Counted from the first letter of the stretch, positions 26,064 to 34,537 are shown. The stretch is 64,000 nt of DNA from Cellulomonas sp. RIT-PI-Y (GCF_025642745.1 NZ_JANZKP010000007.1:1-64000); one strand, 5' to 3'. Numbers and translations: made by a program. The notes: generated from the sequence alone by a model not told the origin.

Positions 26064-26600
26064 TCAGGGCACCACCCGCCGCGCGGCCCAGCCGTCGTCG
26101 CGGCGCATCAGGTGCCGTCGGTGACCCGGCACGCCCAGGTCCAGATGGTCGATCTCGTCCACCCGGATCCTCAGCCAGGCGAACCGGTCGAACAGGGTGG
26201 CGTCGTCGGTGTCCGGCGTGAGGTCGGTCGCCTCGTCGATCGGCGTCCCGGGGGCCAGCGGGGCGCTGAACAGCGCACGGGTCCCGGGGCCGAAGGAGTC
26301 CCAGGCCCGACGCCGGAGGACCGGGTCGTCGACCAGGTCGCCGACGCCGCGCAGCCGGACCTGGACACCGGCGTCGTCGTCCAGGACGGTGACGCCGATC
26401 CGTGGGTCCGCGGCCAGCTCCGCGCACTTGGCGGACCGGCGGTCGGTGGCGAGGAACAGCTCCGGGGCGTCGACCGCGCGCAGGATCATGGCGCGCGGGG
26501 CCGAGCCGGTGGCGACCCAGGCCAGCGTGAACGGGGTGCGTTGGTGGGTCGCGGCGGTGAGCTGGTCCCAGACGGTGCGGGCGAGGGTGGTCACCCGCAC
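26064..26600 (-). CDS. Pyridoxamine-5'-phosphate oxidase-like flavin-binding protein
   Basis: 178 residues with the split-barrel pattern: TPFTLAWVATGSAPRAMILRAV, LFLATDRRSAKCAELAADPRIGVTV and an RLRGVGDLVDD strand. It resembles the general-stress/PNPOx-like actinobacterial family binding FMN or F420. The GTG at 26600 follows GAAGG at a good distance. It begins about ten bases after the MATE stop and is probably the second gene of that operon. Confidence 0.78.
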   Translation of the reverse strand: MRVTTLARTVWDQLTAATHQRTPFTLAWVATGSAPRAMILRAVDAPELFLATDRRSAKCAELAADPRIGVTVLDDDAGVQVRLRGVGDLVDDPVLRRRAWDSFGPGTRALFSAPLAPGTPIDEATDLTPDTDDATLFDRFAWLRIRVDEIDHLDLGVPGHRRHLMRRDDGWAARRVVP

Positions 26601-26610
26601 CAGGGTGCCT

Positions 26611-28038
26611 TCAGCCCTCCGCCATCGCCAGTGCCTGCTCGGCGCGCTCCGGGCTGCCGTCGGCCAGGCCACGGTCGATCCGGCGCCGGGAGCCCAGCCA
26701 GAGCACGACCCCGGCGACCAGCACCGCGACCTCGGTCACGGTCAGCGCCCAGATGATGCCGGGCAGCCCGAACCAGAGGTTGCCGAGCAGGACCACCGGC
26801 AGGAAGAGCACGCCTTGGGTGACCGACATGATCGTGGCCGCGAGCGCCTGCCCGGTGGCCTGGAACAGCGAGGTGAGCAGTCCGGTGAAGCCGTTGGCGA
26901 TCATCGCGGTCAGCTGCGCGACCAGGATCGTGATCCCCACGGCCAGCACCGACCGGTCGGTGAGGAAGGCGGTCAGCACCTGGTGCCGGAAGAGGAACAC
27001 CGCCGCGGAGAAAAGCAGCGCCACGGCGCCGACCGCCACCGCCGATCCCCGCAGCGCCGCGGACAGCCGGTCCCGGTCGCCCTTGCCGTAGGCGTAGGCG
27101 AACAGCGGCAGCACGCCGAGGGTCACCCCCATCACCAGGAACTCCGGCACCTGCGCGATCCGCACCGCCACCCCCATCGCGGCCAGCGGCCCGTCTCCGT
27201 AGGCCGCGGCCAGGTTGTTCAGGACCAGGGCGGTCACGATCAGGAAGGCCGACTGCAGCAGGGTGCTGACCCCGACGCCGAGCACCGGCTTCAGCACGGT
27301 GGGCGCCAGGGTGAACCAGCGCGGCGCCAGGCTCATCTGCTCGCTGTTCCGGGTCAGCCAGATCGCGAAGTAGGCCACCGTCACCAGATTGGCCAGCCCG
27401 ACCGCGAGCGCGGCCCCGGCCACACCCCAACGCAGCACCAGGATGAAGAGGACGTCGAACAGGACGTTGGCTACCGTCGACGCGATCAGCCCGACCATCA
27501 CCTGCCGTGCGGCACCCGCCGCGCGGACCAGCTGCTCCAGGCAGACCGCCGCGGCCAGCACCGGGACGAAGCCGAGCAGCACCCCGACGAACAGGGTGGT
27601 GGCGTGCCGCGCCGTGGCGTCCGCGCCGAGCAGCGACACCAGCGGGTGCAGCAGCATCAGTCCGATCCCGCCGACCACGACGCCGACCACGACAGTGCCC
27701 CAGAGCGCGAAGGAGGACACCCGGCGGATCTCGCCGGACCGCCCGGCGTCATGCTCGCTCGCGCCCAGCAGGCGGGACACCAGTGCGCCGCCGCCTACCC
27801 CGAACACGTTGCCGATCGCCATCACCAGGGCCAGCACCGGCGAGCCCAGGGTGACGGCTGCCAGCAGGGCGTTGTCGTGCAGGGAACCGATGAAGCCCGC
27901 GTTGATCACGTTGTAGAGCGCGCCGACGATCATCGCCGCGGCCATCGGCACGCACAGGTGCACCAGGGCGCTCACGATCGGGGCGGAGGACAGGAACCAG
28001 CGGTCGTCACGGACCGCGGTGGTGGTGGGGGAGCTCAT
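26611..28038 (-). CDS. MATE-family efflux transporter
   Basis: 475 residues with 12 membrane helices in two repeats. VFGVGGGALVSRLLGA and LFAYAYGKGDRDRL are the matching amphipathic loop segments of MatE domains. It exports drugs or cationic metabolites using Na or proton gradients. The MarR gene 111 bases upstream on the same strand is the likely regulator, and the downstream PNPOx gene is co-directional. Confidence 0.88.
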   Translation of the reverse strand: MSSPTTTAVRDDRWFLSSAPIVSALVHLCVPMAAAMIVGALYNVINAGFIGSLHDNALLAAVTLGSPVLALVMAIGNVFGVGGGALVSRLLGASEHDAGRSGEIRRVSSFALWGTVVVGVVVGGIGLMLLHPLVSLLGADATARHATTLFVGVLLGFVPVLAAAVCLEQLVRAAGAARQVMVGLIASTVANVLFDVLFILVLRWGVAGAALAVGLANLVTVAYFAIWLTRNSEQMSLAPRWFTLAPTVLKPVLGVGVSTLLQSAFLIVTALVLNNLAAAYGDGPLAAMGVAVRIAQVPEFLVMGVTLGVLPLFAYAYGKGDRDRLSAALRGSAVAVGAVALLFSAAVFLFRHQVLTAFLTDRSVLAVGITILVAQLTAMIANGFTGLLTSLFQATGQALAATIMSVTQGVLFLPVVLLGNLWFGLPGIIWALTVTEVAVLVAGVVLWLGSRRRIDRGLADGSPERAEQALAMAEG

Positions 28039-28149
28039 GGCAGATCCGTTTCTGGGCAGGACGGAGCGCGCGGCGGATGCCGTGGAGGCCGGAGGGCAGG
28101 GGGTGCCGCCGCCGCGACCGGTCGGTCCGGCGGTGGGGAGGAGCGGAGC

Positions 28150-28590
28150 TCAGGTGCGGGTCGGCCGGGGGAGGGCCGCGGTCACCTTGGTCAGCAGGTG
28201 GTGCAGGGTCGCGCGCTCGTCGTCGTCGAGCGGCGCCAGGATCACGTCGTCGGCCGAGCTGATCGCCGTCTCGAAGCCGGAGATCAGCTCGGCGCCCTCG
28301 GAGGTGACGTACACCCGCTTGCTCCGTTCGTCGCCGAGTTCGGTGCGCCGCTCGACCAGTGCGCGGGCCTCGAGTCCCTTGAGCAGGCTGGAGACGCTGG
28401 CGGCACTCGTCCGGGTGATCGCGGCGATGTCGCGCTGGATCGCGCCGGGGCTCTGCACCAGATAGCCCAGCACGAAGGCCTGCTCGTGGCTGAGGCCGCG
28501 ATCCCGCACCCAGTCCTCGCCGGCCTTGCGCTGCGCCCACCCGATCCAGCGGACCTGGTCGAGGGTGGAGGAGAGCTCTGGCGTGTCCAT
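28150..28590 (-). CDS. MarR-family transcriptional regulator
   Basis: 146 residues. Winged helix: SPGAIQRDIAAITRTSAASVSSLLKGLEARALVERR followed by the wing DERSKRVYVTSEG. It lies directly upstream of the MATE transporter, so it probably represses that operon. Start chosen at MDTPELSS. Overlapping palindromes lie 9 bases upstream of its ATG. Confidence 0.85.
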   Translation of the reverse strand: MDTPELSSTLDQVRWIGWAQRKAGEDWVRDRGLSHEQAFVLGYLVQSPGAIQRDIAAITRTSAASVSSLLKGLEARALVERRTELGDERSKRVYVTSEGAELISGFETAISSADDVILAPLDDDERATLHHLLTKVTAALPRPTRT

Positions 28591-28598
28591 GCTGAGGA

Positions 28599-28619
28599 CT
28601 CTAACCATTAGAGATCTAA
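28599..28619. promoter_or_regulatory. Palindromic operator upstream of MarR
   Basis: Two overlapping perfect palindromes, CTCTAA-CCA-TTAGAG (28599-28613) and TTAGA-GA-TCTAA (28608-28619), in an AT-rich island between the divergent MarR and oxidoreductase genes. Likely autoregulatory site. Confidence 0.6.
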
Positions 28620-28646
28620 CTGGCAAGCGCAGTGCACGATGGGTCG

Positions 28647-29636
28647 ATGACCAGCATGCGGTGGGCCGTCCTCGGCACCGGCCAGATCGCCCGGACCTTC
28701 CACGCCGCGCTCGACGGGGTGCCCGGCATGCACGTCCAGGCGGTCGCGAGCTCCGACCCGGGACGCGCCAGGTCGTTCGCCGATCAGCACGGCATCTCCG
28801 AGGCCGGGCACTACGACGACGTGCTCGGGGCCGTGGATGCGGTGTACGTGGCCACCGTGCACACCACGCACGCCGACCTCGCCGTGCGCGCGCTGCGAGC
28901 CGGGCGACCGGTGCTGGTCGAGAAGCCGCTGGCCCTCGACGCCGCGTCCACCGACCGGGTGCTCGCAGCGGCCGAGTCCGCCGGCCTGCCGGTCGTCGAG
29001 GCGTACAAGTACCGGTTCACCCCGTTCGCCGAGGCCCTGCACGCGGCGATCCGGTCCGGCGGGATCGGGGCGGTGCGCGGCCTGCGAGCCGGCTTCGGCT
29101 TCACCGCACCGACCCGCACCGGCCGGCTCTTCGACCCCGCCCTCGCCGGTGGCGCGGTCTACGACGTCGGTGGCTACCCGGCCTCGCTGGCGGTCGCCGT
29201 CGCGCGGTGGTCCGGCGTGCCGCTCGACGCGCTGCGGGTCGCCGAGGCCGACGGGTCCCTGGTCCGGCGCACCGGCCTCGACAAGCGGACCACCGCCACC
29301 CTCACCGCCGACGGCTTCACGGCGCGGATCGAGGCGGCCATCACGCGCACGCTGAGCCGGTCCGTCGTGATCGAGGGCGAGGACGGCAGCATCCACGCCG
29401 AGGACGGCTGGGGGTCGCGCGGGGTGTCGGCGCGGGCGGTCGAGATCCGGCGCGGATCGCAGGTCGAGCGGGTCGAGGTCCCGGTGGTCGACGCCTTCGC
29501 GGCCGAGGCGCAGGCACTGGTCGACCCCGCAGCGGCCGGACGCACCGAGGCCGACGCGATGCCGTGGCAGGACAGCCGGACGACGGCCCGACTGCTCGAC
29601 GCATGGCGGTCTGCGCTGGGCGGGACGTCGCGATGA
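28647..29636 (+). CDS. Gfo/Idh/MocA-family oxidoreductase
   Basis: 329 residues. N-terminal Rossmann domain AVLGTGQIARTFHAAL (G-x-G-x-x-A) binds NAD(P); the EKPLALDA motif supplies the conserved Lys after the dinucleotide domain, and the C-terminal half is the alpha/beta substrate domain. Such enzymes oxidise sugars, inositols or polyols; no pathway partner is adjacent. The ATG at 28647 is used. Confidence 0.87.
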   Translation: MTSMRWAVLGTGQIARTFHAALDGVPGMHVQAVASSDPGRARSFADQHGISEAGHYDDVLGAVDAVYVATVHTTHADLAVRALRAGRPVLVEKPLALDAASTDRVLAAAESAGLPVVEAYKYRFTPFAEALHAAIRSGGIGAVRGLRAGFGFTAPTRTGRLFDPALAGGAVYDVGGYPASLAVAVARWSGVPLDALRVAEADGSLVRRTGLDKRTTATLTADGFTARIEAAITRTLSRSVVIEGEDGSIHAEDGWGSRGVSARAVEIRRGSQVERVEVPVVDAFAAEAQALVDPAAAGRTEADAMPWQDSRTTARLLDAWRSALGGTSR

Positions 29637-29712
29637 CCTCCGGGCCCGCGAGCCGTCGACCGCGGGGGTAGCGTCGGGCCCGGCCGACCCGTCCCCGATC
29701 GGAGCGCCCGCG

Positions 29713-30531
29713 ATGCCACTGCACCATCGTCCCGCCGTCCTGCACTTCGCCGGGAGGGCGGGGGACCGGAACGGCGGGGCGTCCCTCGCCGGCGCCCGGC
29801 TCGCCGCGGCGTGGGGTCCGGAGGTCACCACCGTCGGGACCCCGGGTCCGGCGCTCGGGCGCGGTTGGGCCGACGAGCTCGTCGCCGCGACGCCGGAGCT
29901 CCGGCTGCTGGCGGAACGACTGGGCGAGACGCTGAGCGCCGGACGGACACCGCTGATCGCGCTGAGCCGGTGCGCCGCGGCGCTCGCCACGCTGCCGGTC
30001 CTGGCCGATCGGTATCCCGGGGCGGCGATCGTCTGGTTCGACGCCCACGGCGATCTGCACACGCCGGACACCACCGGCAGCGGGTACCTGGGCGGCCTGA
30101 CACTCGCCGGTGCGTTCGGCTGGTGGGACTCCGGGCTCGGCGCGGGCGTCGACCCGGCCGACGTGATCCTGGTCGGTGCCCGTGACCTGGATCCGGCGGA
30201 GCAGGACCTGATCGAGGCCGGGGTGATCACGCGTCTCCCGGTCTCGGCGTCCCTGGCGGCCGACCTCGGGGCCCGGGTCGCGGGCCGCCCGGTGGTGGTG
30301 CACGTCGACTGCGACGTGCTGGAGCCCGGGTCCGTGCCGGTGGAGCTCCCGGTGCCGGCCGGCCTGAGCCTGGACCAGCTGCACGACTGCGCGGTCGTCC
30401 TGGCGGCGGGTGACGTGGTGGCGGTGCAGGTGGCCGAACTCGAGTTGCAGGACCCGTCGGACGACGACGCCGACGCTGCGGTCCGGCGCCTGACCACGGC
30501 GTTGGCGCCACTGCTGGGGAACCCGGGATGA
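29713..30531 (+). CDS. Arginase/ureohydrolase-family protein with altered metal site
   Basis: 272 residues of the ureohydrolase fold. The two C-terminal metal motifs are present, D110-A-H112-G-D114 (VWFDAHGDLHTPD) and D199-C-D201 (VVVHVDCDVLEPG). The first motif, normally GGDHS, reads LSRCA at 84-88, so the metal-binding His is replaced by Cys87. It may use one metal, use the Cys as a ligand, or be catalytically altered. GGAG precedes the ATG. Substrate unknown. Confidence 0.75.
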   Translation: MPLHHRPAVLHFAGRAGDRNGGASLAGARLAAAWGPEVTTVGTPGPALGRGWADELVAATPELRLLAERLGETLSAGRTPLIALSRCAAALATLPVLADRYPGAAIVWFDAHGDLHTPDTTGSGYLGGLTLAGAFGWWDSGLGAGVDPADVILVGARDLDPAEQDLIEAGVITRLPVSASLAADLGARVAGRPVVVHVDCDVLEPGSVPVELPVPAGLSLDQLHDCAVVLAAGDVVAVQVAELELQDPSDDDADAAVRRLTTALAPLLGNPG

Positions 30532-30562
30532 GCCGACGGTCGCCCGCCGTGCTCGGGCGACC

Positions 30563-31129
30563 TCAGCCCCGCCGCACCCCGTAGCGCAACCAGAGCGTCC
30601 CGTTGCCGAACCGGCGCTCGTCGAGCAGCTCCAGGTCCAGCCGCAGGTCCGCCGGCAGGAACCGTAGTCCGCCGCCCACCGACACCGGCGCCAGGTAGGA
30701 CTGCACCTCGTCCACGATCCCGGCGCGCAGCGCATGGCCGGCCAGCGTCGGACCGTCGATCGTCACGTCGTGGTCGAGGCCGTCCACCCAGGCGCGCACC
30801 GCGACCGGGTCGAAGGATCGTTCCAGCCGGGTCCGCGCACTGCTGACCTGCTCCAGGGTCGTCGAGTAGACGACCTTGTCGGCCGCCTGCCACACCGCGG
30901 CGTAGGTGCGCACGAACTCCGGGGCGTCCGGCAGGTCGAGTGCCGTCTCCCAGAACGTCATCGTCTGGTACATCCGGCGCCCGTACAGATAGGTGCCGAC
31001 CGTCCGGGTCTGCTCGGAAACGAAGTCGTGCAGCGCCGGATCGAGCGCGCCGCCCCAGTCGCTGCTGCCGGAGGTGTCCGACGCGTAGCCGTCGAGCGAG
31101 CTGAACATCGAATACACCAGGCGCCCCAT
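30563..31129 (-). CDS. Dihydrofolate reductase-like (RibD C-terminal) protein
   Basis: 188 residues. Starts MGRLVYSMFSSLDGYASD, the opening of actinobacterial RibD_C/DHFR-like reductases, and has VGTYLYGRRMYQTM (G-R-x-T/M-like loop) and DGPTLAGHALRAGIVDEV late in the domain. NADPH-dependent reductase fold; true folate reduction is unlikely as the catalytic pattern is that of the RibD-like group. It stands alone, divergent from the AraC gene. Confidence 0.85.
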   Translation of the reverse strand: MGRLVYSMFSSLDGYASDTSGSSDWGGALDPALHDFVSEQTRTVGTYLYGRRMYQTMTFWETALDLPDAPEFVRTYAAVWQAADKVVYSTTLEQVSSARTRLERSFDPVAVRAWVDGLDHDVTIDGPTLAGHALRAGIVDEVQSYLAPVSVGGGLRFLPADLRLDLELLDERRFGNGTLWLRYGVRRG

Positions 31130-31232
31130 CCGGTCACGCTAGAGCGACCGGGCGCGCTCGTCGAGGGCTGGGCCGGCGCACGTCCCGCTCCGGCGAGCGC
31201 CGGAAGTCCTCCTCCGCTGGCAGGATGAGCGC

Positions 31233-31664
31233 ATGACCGGACCGGTGGATCGCCGCGACCTCGTCACCATCCGGCGGGTGCGCGACCGGATCGACCGGGA
31301 GTATGCGCAGCCGCTCGACGTCGAGGACCTGGCCCGTGGCGTGCACCTGTCCGCCGGACACCTGAGCCGCGAGTTCCGCCGGGTCTACGGTGAGTCGCCC
31401 TACGCCTACCTGATGACCCGACGGATCGAGCGTGCGATGACCCTGCTCCGCCGCGGCGACCTCTCGGTGACCGACATCTGCTTCGCCGTGGGCTTCAGCT
31501 CGCTGGGCACGTTCAGCTCCCGGTTCTCCGAGCTGGTCGGGGTGTCGCCCAGCGCCTACCGGGCCGACCCGTCCCGGTCGGTGGCCGGGATCCCTCCCTG
31601 CCTCGCCCGGCAGGTCACCAGACCGGTCAGGAATCGAGAAGCCACCGCCGGGACACGCGCCTAG
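31233..31664 (+). CDS. AraC-type DNA-binding protein (short)
   Basis: 143 residues made of little more than the double helix-turn-helix domain: VEDLARGVHLSAGHLSREFRRVYGESPYAYL and VTDICFAVGFSSLGTFSSRFSELVGVSP. It has no cupin sensor domain, so it probably responds through expression level or a partner. The TAG stop is part of the -10 box of the next gene, which it may regulate. Confidence 0.85.
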   Translation: MTGPVDRRDLVTIRRVRDRIDREYAQPLDVEDLARGVHLSAGHLSREFRRVYGESPYAYLMTRRIERAMTLLRRGDLSVTDICFAVGFSSLGTFSSRFSELVGVSPSAYRADPSRSVAGIPPCLARQVTRPVRNREATAGTRA

Positions 31665-31667
31665 CGT
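31662..31667 (+). promoter_or_regulatory. -10 box (TAGCGT) overlapping the AraC stop codon
   Basis: Begins with the AraC stop codon and ends 7 bases before the ATG at 31675; no ribosome site, so the VOC gene is probably leaderless. Confidence 0.45.
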
Positions 31668-31674
31668 GATCGTC

Positions 31675-32079
31675 ATGGACATCGACATTCATCACGCGTT
31701 CCTCCCGCACACCGGCGCCGAGGCAGCTCTCGGCTTCTACCGTGACCTGCTCGGCTTCGAGCTCCGGCAGGACGTCGGCTACCAGGACATGCGGTGGCTC
31801 ACGGTCGCCCCGGCCGGTGGCTCCACCTCGATCGTGCTGCACCCGCCGGCCGTCGACCCGGGCATCACCGACACTGAGCGGCAGACCATCCTCGATCTGA
31901 TCGCCAAGGGCGCCTACGGTGCGATCACCCTGTCCACCGACGACCTCGAAGCCCTGTTCGACCGGGTCCAGGCCGGTGGCGCCGACATCGTCCAGGAGCC
32001 CACCGACCAGGACTACGGCGTGCGGGACTGCGCGTTCCGCGACCCCGCCGGCAACCTGATCCGGGTCAACCAGCGGTGA
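31675..32079 (+). CDS. VOC-family (glyoxalase/bleomycin-resistance fold) protein
   Basis: 134 residues with the paired beta-alpha-beta-beta-beta modules of vicinal-oxygen-chelate proteins: GAEAALGFYRDLLGFELRQDVG and DYGVRDCAFRDPAGNLIRVNQ, the latter carrying the C-terminal metal-site strand. AraC-VOC pairs of this kind are common in actinobacteria; function unknown. The stop overlaps the GTG of the serine hydrolase (GTGA). Confidence 0.85.
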   Translation: MDIDIHHAFLPHTGAEAALGFYRDLLGFELRQDVGYQDMRWLTVAPAGGSTSIVLHPPAVDPGITDTERQTILDLIAKGAYGAITLSTDDLEALFDRVQAGGADIVQEPTDQDYGVRDCAFRDPAGNLIRVNQR

Positions 32080-32954
32080 CGGCCGGCGTCGTCCTCGATC
32101 GCCTCGTCCGTGCCGTCGACGCCGAACGCCTGGGCGCCTACGGCGTGCACGTGCTGATCGGCGACGACGAGGCCGAGCACCGGTGGCGCAGTGATGACCG
32201 GGTCAACGTGTACTCGGCGTCCAAGGGCGTCAGCGCGCTGGCCGCGGGGATCGCGATCGACGCCGGGTTGCTGACCCTGGACTCCGCCGTGGGGGAGTCG
32301 CTGCCGGGCCTGCGCCTCGGTGACGGCGTGCCGGAGGTGACCCTGCGACACCTGCTCACCATGACCAGCGGCATCGACTTCGCCTGGTTCGGGCACGAGG
32401 AGGTGCCGTGGCCGGATCTCGCCCAGGAGATGCTCGGCCGGCCGACGCGTGGACCGGGGGAGGTGTTCCAGTACTCCGACGCCAGCACCTACGTCGCCCT
32501 GCGGATGATCGGCGCGGCGGTCGGCGACGTGCGCGACTGGCTGATGCCCCGACTGTTCGACCCGCTCGGCATCCACAACCCGCAGTGGCACCGCTGTCCG
32601 CAGGGCTGGATCGTCGGCGGCACCGGCCTGGAGCTGCGCACCGAGGAACTCGCCCGGATCGGGCGGGTGCTGCGTGATCGCGGACTCTGGCACGGTGACC
32701 GCATCGTCGATGCCGGATGGGTCGACCGGATGCACAGCGACTGGGTGACGACCGGCTGGGACGGCGATCTCGCGCGCTACGGCATCGCCGCGTGGGGCGG
32801 CCCCGGCGACGGCTGGCGACTCGACGGGCTCTACGGCCAGTACGTGTACGTCGACCGGGCACGGGACGCCGTGGTCACGATCACCGCCCACGAGGAGACC
32901 CGCGACCACCGGCTCGTCGAGCTCGCCGCGGAGGCGCTGACCGCCCCGGAGTGA
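32076..32954 (+). CDS. Serine hydrolase (class C beta-lactamase/esterase fold)
   Basis: 292 residues. Active-site S-x-x-K is SASK in VYSASKGVSALAAG, and the Y-x-N equivalent is YSDAS. The C-terminal KTG-type strand is not obvious. RHLLTMTSGIDF is the usual family segment. No signal peptide, so it is probably a cytoplasmic esterase or peptidase-like enzyme rather than a beta-lactamase. It overlaps and is coupled to the VOC gene. Confidence 0.85.
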   Translation: MTAGVVLDRLVRAVDAERLGAYGVHVLIGDDEAEHRWRSDDRVNVYSASKGVSALAAGIAIDAGLLTLDSAVGESLPGLRLGDGVPEVTLRHLLTMTSGIDFAWFGHEEVPWPDLAQEMLGRPTRGPGEVFQYSDASTYVALRMIGAAVGDVRDWLMPRLFDPLGIHNPQWHRCPQGWIVGGTGLELRTEELARIGRVLRDRGLWHGDRIVDAGWVDRMHSDWVTTGWDGDLARYGIAAWGGPGDGWRLDGLYGQYVYVDRARDAVVTITAHEETRDHRLVELAAEALTAPE

Positions 32955-32975
32955 CCCCGACCAGCGGTCGGGCGG

Positions 32976-33344
32976 TCAGCCGCGATCGTGCAGCGTGATC
33001 CGGTAGCCGTCGGGATCGGCGAAGGTGAACGTCCGCCCGAAGGGTCCGTCGACGGGGGCGGCGACGATCGTGTGGCCGTCCGCCACCAGGGCGTCGTGGA
33101 TCGCCTGCACCTCGGTCGCGTGCAACCAGATCGCGGTGCCGATCCCCGGCTGCGGCGCGGCGTCCAGATCGGTGCCCGGCACCAGGTCGCGCAGCGCGAA
33201 GGCGATCGGCGAGGTCTGGAACACCACGGCGTGCGGCGGGCCGGCAGGGGAGCGGACCAGGCCGAGATACCTCTCGTAGAACGTCTGGGACGCGTCGAGG
33301 TCACGGGTCTGCAACGAGACGAAATCGGGTCCGGTGACGGGCAT
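32976..33344 (-). CDS. VOC-family protein
   Basis: 122 residues with the VOC pattern VSLQTRDLDASQTFYERYLGLV and GRTFTFADPDGYRITLHD. An AGGAGGAGC site lies just before the ATG at 33344. It is divergent from a MarR gene and separated from it by two palindromes, so it is probably the regulated target. Confidence 0.87.
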   Translation of the reverse strand: MPVTGPDFVSLQTRDLDASQTFYERYLGLVRSPAGPPHAVVFQTSPIAFALRDLVPGTDLDAAPQPGIGTAIWLHATEVQAIHDALVADGHTIVAAPVDGPFGRTFTFADPDGYRITLHDRG

Positions 33345-33364
33345 GGTGCTCCTCCTGAGATTCG

Positions 33365-33380
33365 TGTCAGCTTCCTGACA
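33365..33380. promoter_or_regulatory. MarR operator 1
   Basis: TGTCAG-CTTC-CTGACA, perfect 6-bp arms, in the 60-base divergent region between the VOC and MarR genes. Confidence 0.65.
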
Positions 33381-33388
33381 CACAACCT

Positions 33389-33406
33389 ATGTCAGGATAT
33401 TGACAT
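33389..33406. promoter_or_regulatory. MarR operator 2, overlapping the MarR start codon
   Basis: ATGTCA-GGATAT-TGACAT, perfect 6-bp arms sharing the TGTCA/TGACA core of operator 1. The right arm includes the first two bases of the MarR ATG at 33405, so binding would block its own expression. Confidence 0.65.
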
Positions 33407-33866
33407 GAGTCAAGACGGCATCGACCTCAGGACCTCGCTGGGTTACCTGCTCAAGGAGGCGTCCAGCGCGCTGCGCGCCGCCATGGAGGACGCGCTGCGG
33501 CCGCTCGGGATGACCGTGACGCATTATTCCTGCCTCGAACTGCTGGCCCAGCGACCCGGCCTGTCGGCGTCCGACCTGGCGCGCGGCACCTTCGTGACCC
33601 GGCAGTCGATGAACGTGCTGCTGCAGACGCTGGAACGCGACGGCTACGTGCTGCGCGACACCGACGCCGCGGTCGGCAAGACGCTGCCGACGCGCCTGAC
33701 GCCGTACGGGCAGGACGAGCTGGCGAAGGCCACGGTGGCCGTGCGGTCCGTCGAGGTCCGGATGTTGAGCGGGATGACCGAGACACAGCAAGACGAGGTG
33801 TTCCGGGGGTTGCGGAGCATGGTGTGGGCGCTGCGGCACGGTCCGGAAGCTTCTGTCGGCGACTAG
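33405..33866 (+). CDS. MarR-family transcriptional regulator
   Basis: 153 residues. DNA-binding region RPGLSASDLARGTFVTRQSMNVLLQTLERDGYVLR with a short wing containing GKTLPTRLTPYG. The two palindromes upstream share one core motif, supporting autoregulation and control of the divergent VOC gene. It is the last chromosomal gene before the left end of the prophage. Confidence 0.87.
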   Translation: MSQDGIDLRTSLGYLLKEASSALRAAMEDALRPLGMTVTHYSCLELLAQRPGLSASDLARGTFVTRQSMNVLLQTLERDGYVLRDTDAAVGKTLPTRLTPYGQDELAKATVAVRSVEVRMLSGMTETQQDEVFRGLRSMVWALRHGPEASVGD

Positions 33867-33871
33867 GGGCG

Positions 33872-33979
33872 TCACGCTGGTGGTGTGGCGCGGTCGCACT
33901 GGTGGACTACGTGCCGATAATGGACGTTGGCCCGCGAGTCGCTCTTGCACTTGCCCGTTTCCGGTCCCATGATGGTCAT
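33872..33979 (-). pseudogene. 5' part of a phage gene split by integration
   Basis: ATG at 33979 has GGAGG 7 bases upstream. The frame encodes 17 residues beginning MTIMGPETG, then six residues (NVHYRH) encoded by the att repeat. In the prophage it runs into chromosomal DNA and stops after 12 more codons at 33872. In the circular phage the same frame continues at 41974 into the 3' part (41651-41974), giving a 130-residue protein. Reading frames match exactly across the 18-bp (six-codon) core. Confidence 0.75.
33910..33937 (+). other. attL, left phage-chromosome junction
   Basis: XerC-type arm CGTGCCGATAA, centre TGGACG, then a degenerate right arm TTGGCCCGCGA. Compared with attR, the first 18 bases are shared and the XerD side differs, as expected if chromosomal left arm and phage right arm are joined here. 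Confidence 0.75.
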
Positions 33980-34019
33980 CAGGTGGCCTCCACTTCCTGT
34001 CTAGGTGGTGGTCGCTAGA

Positions 34020-34068
34020 CGCCCCCGGTAGCCGTTGGCGCGGCCCGGGGGCGCAGCTCTATCTGCGC
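34020..34068. other. Tandem hairpins between ssb and the split gene
   Basis: Stem CGCCCCCGG/CCGGGGGCG (34020-34028 and 34045-34053) followed by GCGCAG-CTCTAT-CTGCGC (34051-34068). In phage orientation they lie just downstream of ssb, where they could attenuate transcription into the structural operon. Confidence 0.5.
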
Positions 34069-34086
34069 CGCGTAACTTCTGAACTG

Positions 34087-34527
34087 TCAGAACGGCGGAG
34101 CGTCCGGCGAGGCCGGAGCAGCGTGCGCGGCGACCGACGCCGACGCGGGGGAGTCGCCGGGCTCAGAGCGGAGCACCTTAGCGATGCGGAGCTGAGCGGA
34201 TCGGGTGGACGCCGCGATCTCGCTGGCGGTCACCTCGACCCGGGACCGCTTGTCACCCTCCGGCGTCTCCCAGTTCGCCGTCCGCGTGCGACCCAGCACG
34301 ATCACACGCGTGCCCTTGACGATGTTCGACTGAATAACATTCTCCGTCGAATCGCCCCAGAGCGTCACCGGCCAGAACGTGGCGTCATCCTCGACCCACT
34401 CGCCGGAATTGCGGTCCCGGTGGCCCTGGTTTTCTGCGACGGTCAGCCGAACGAAACGGCGACCGGAGGGCGTGACGCCCATTTCCGGGGCAGCTACCAC
34501 ATTGCCCACAACGGTGATCGCACTCAT
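34087..34527 (-). CDS. ssb: Phage single-stranded DNA-binding protein (pV functional analogue)
   Basis: 146 residues with one OB-fold domain: MSAITVVGNVVAAPEM, RFVRLTVAENQ, FWPVTLWGD and GTRVIVLGRTRTANWE match bacterial-type SSB. The C-terminal tail is short, Ala/Pro/Ser-rich and ends DAPPF, resembling the acidic DIPF-type tip for protein contacts. In a filamentous phage it would coat the single-stranded genome before assembly. Upstream lie a CGGCGCGCCAACGCCG element and TAGACAGG, both also found before the rep gene. Confidence 0.9.
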   Translation of the reverse strand: MSAITVVGNVVAAPEMGVTPSGRRFVRLTVAENQGHRDRNSGEWVEDDATFWPVTLWGDSTENVIQSNIVKGTRVIVLGRTRTANWETPEGDKRSRVEVTASEIAASTRSAQLRIAKVLRSEPGDSPASASVAAHAAPASPDAPPF

Positions 34528-34537
34528 TGCGAAAGTC

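Noticed and set aside
32076-32954. Annotation as a beta-lactamase resistance gene
   Set aside because: S-x-x-K and Y-x-x motifs are shared by many esterases, there is no signal peptide and no clear KTG motif.
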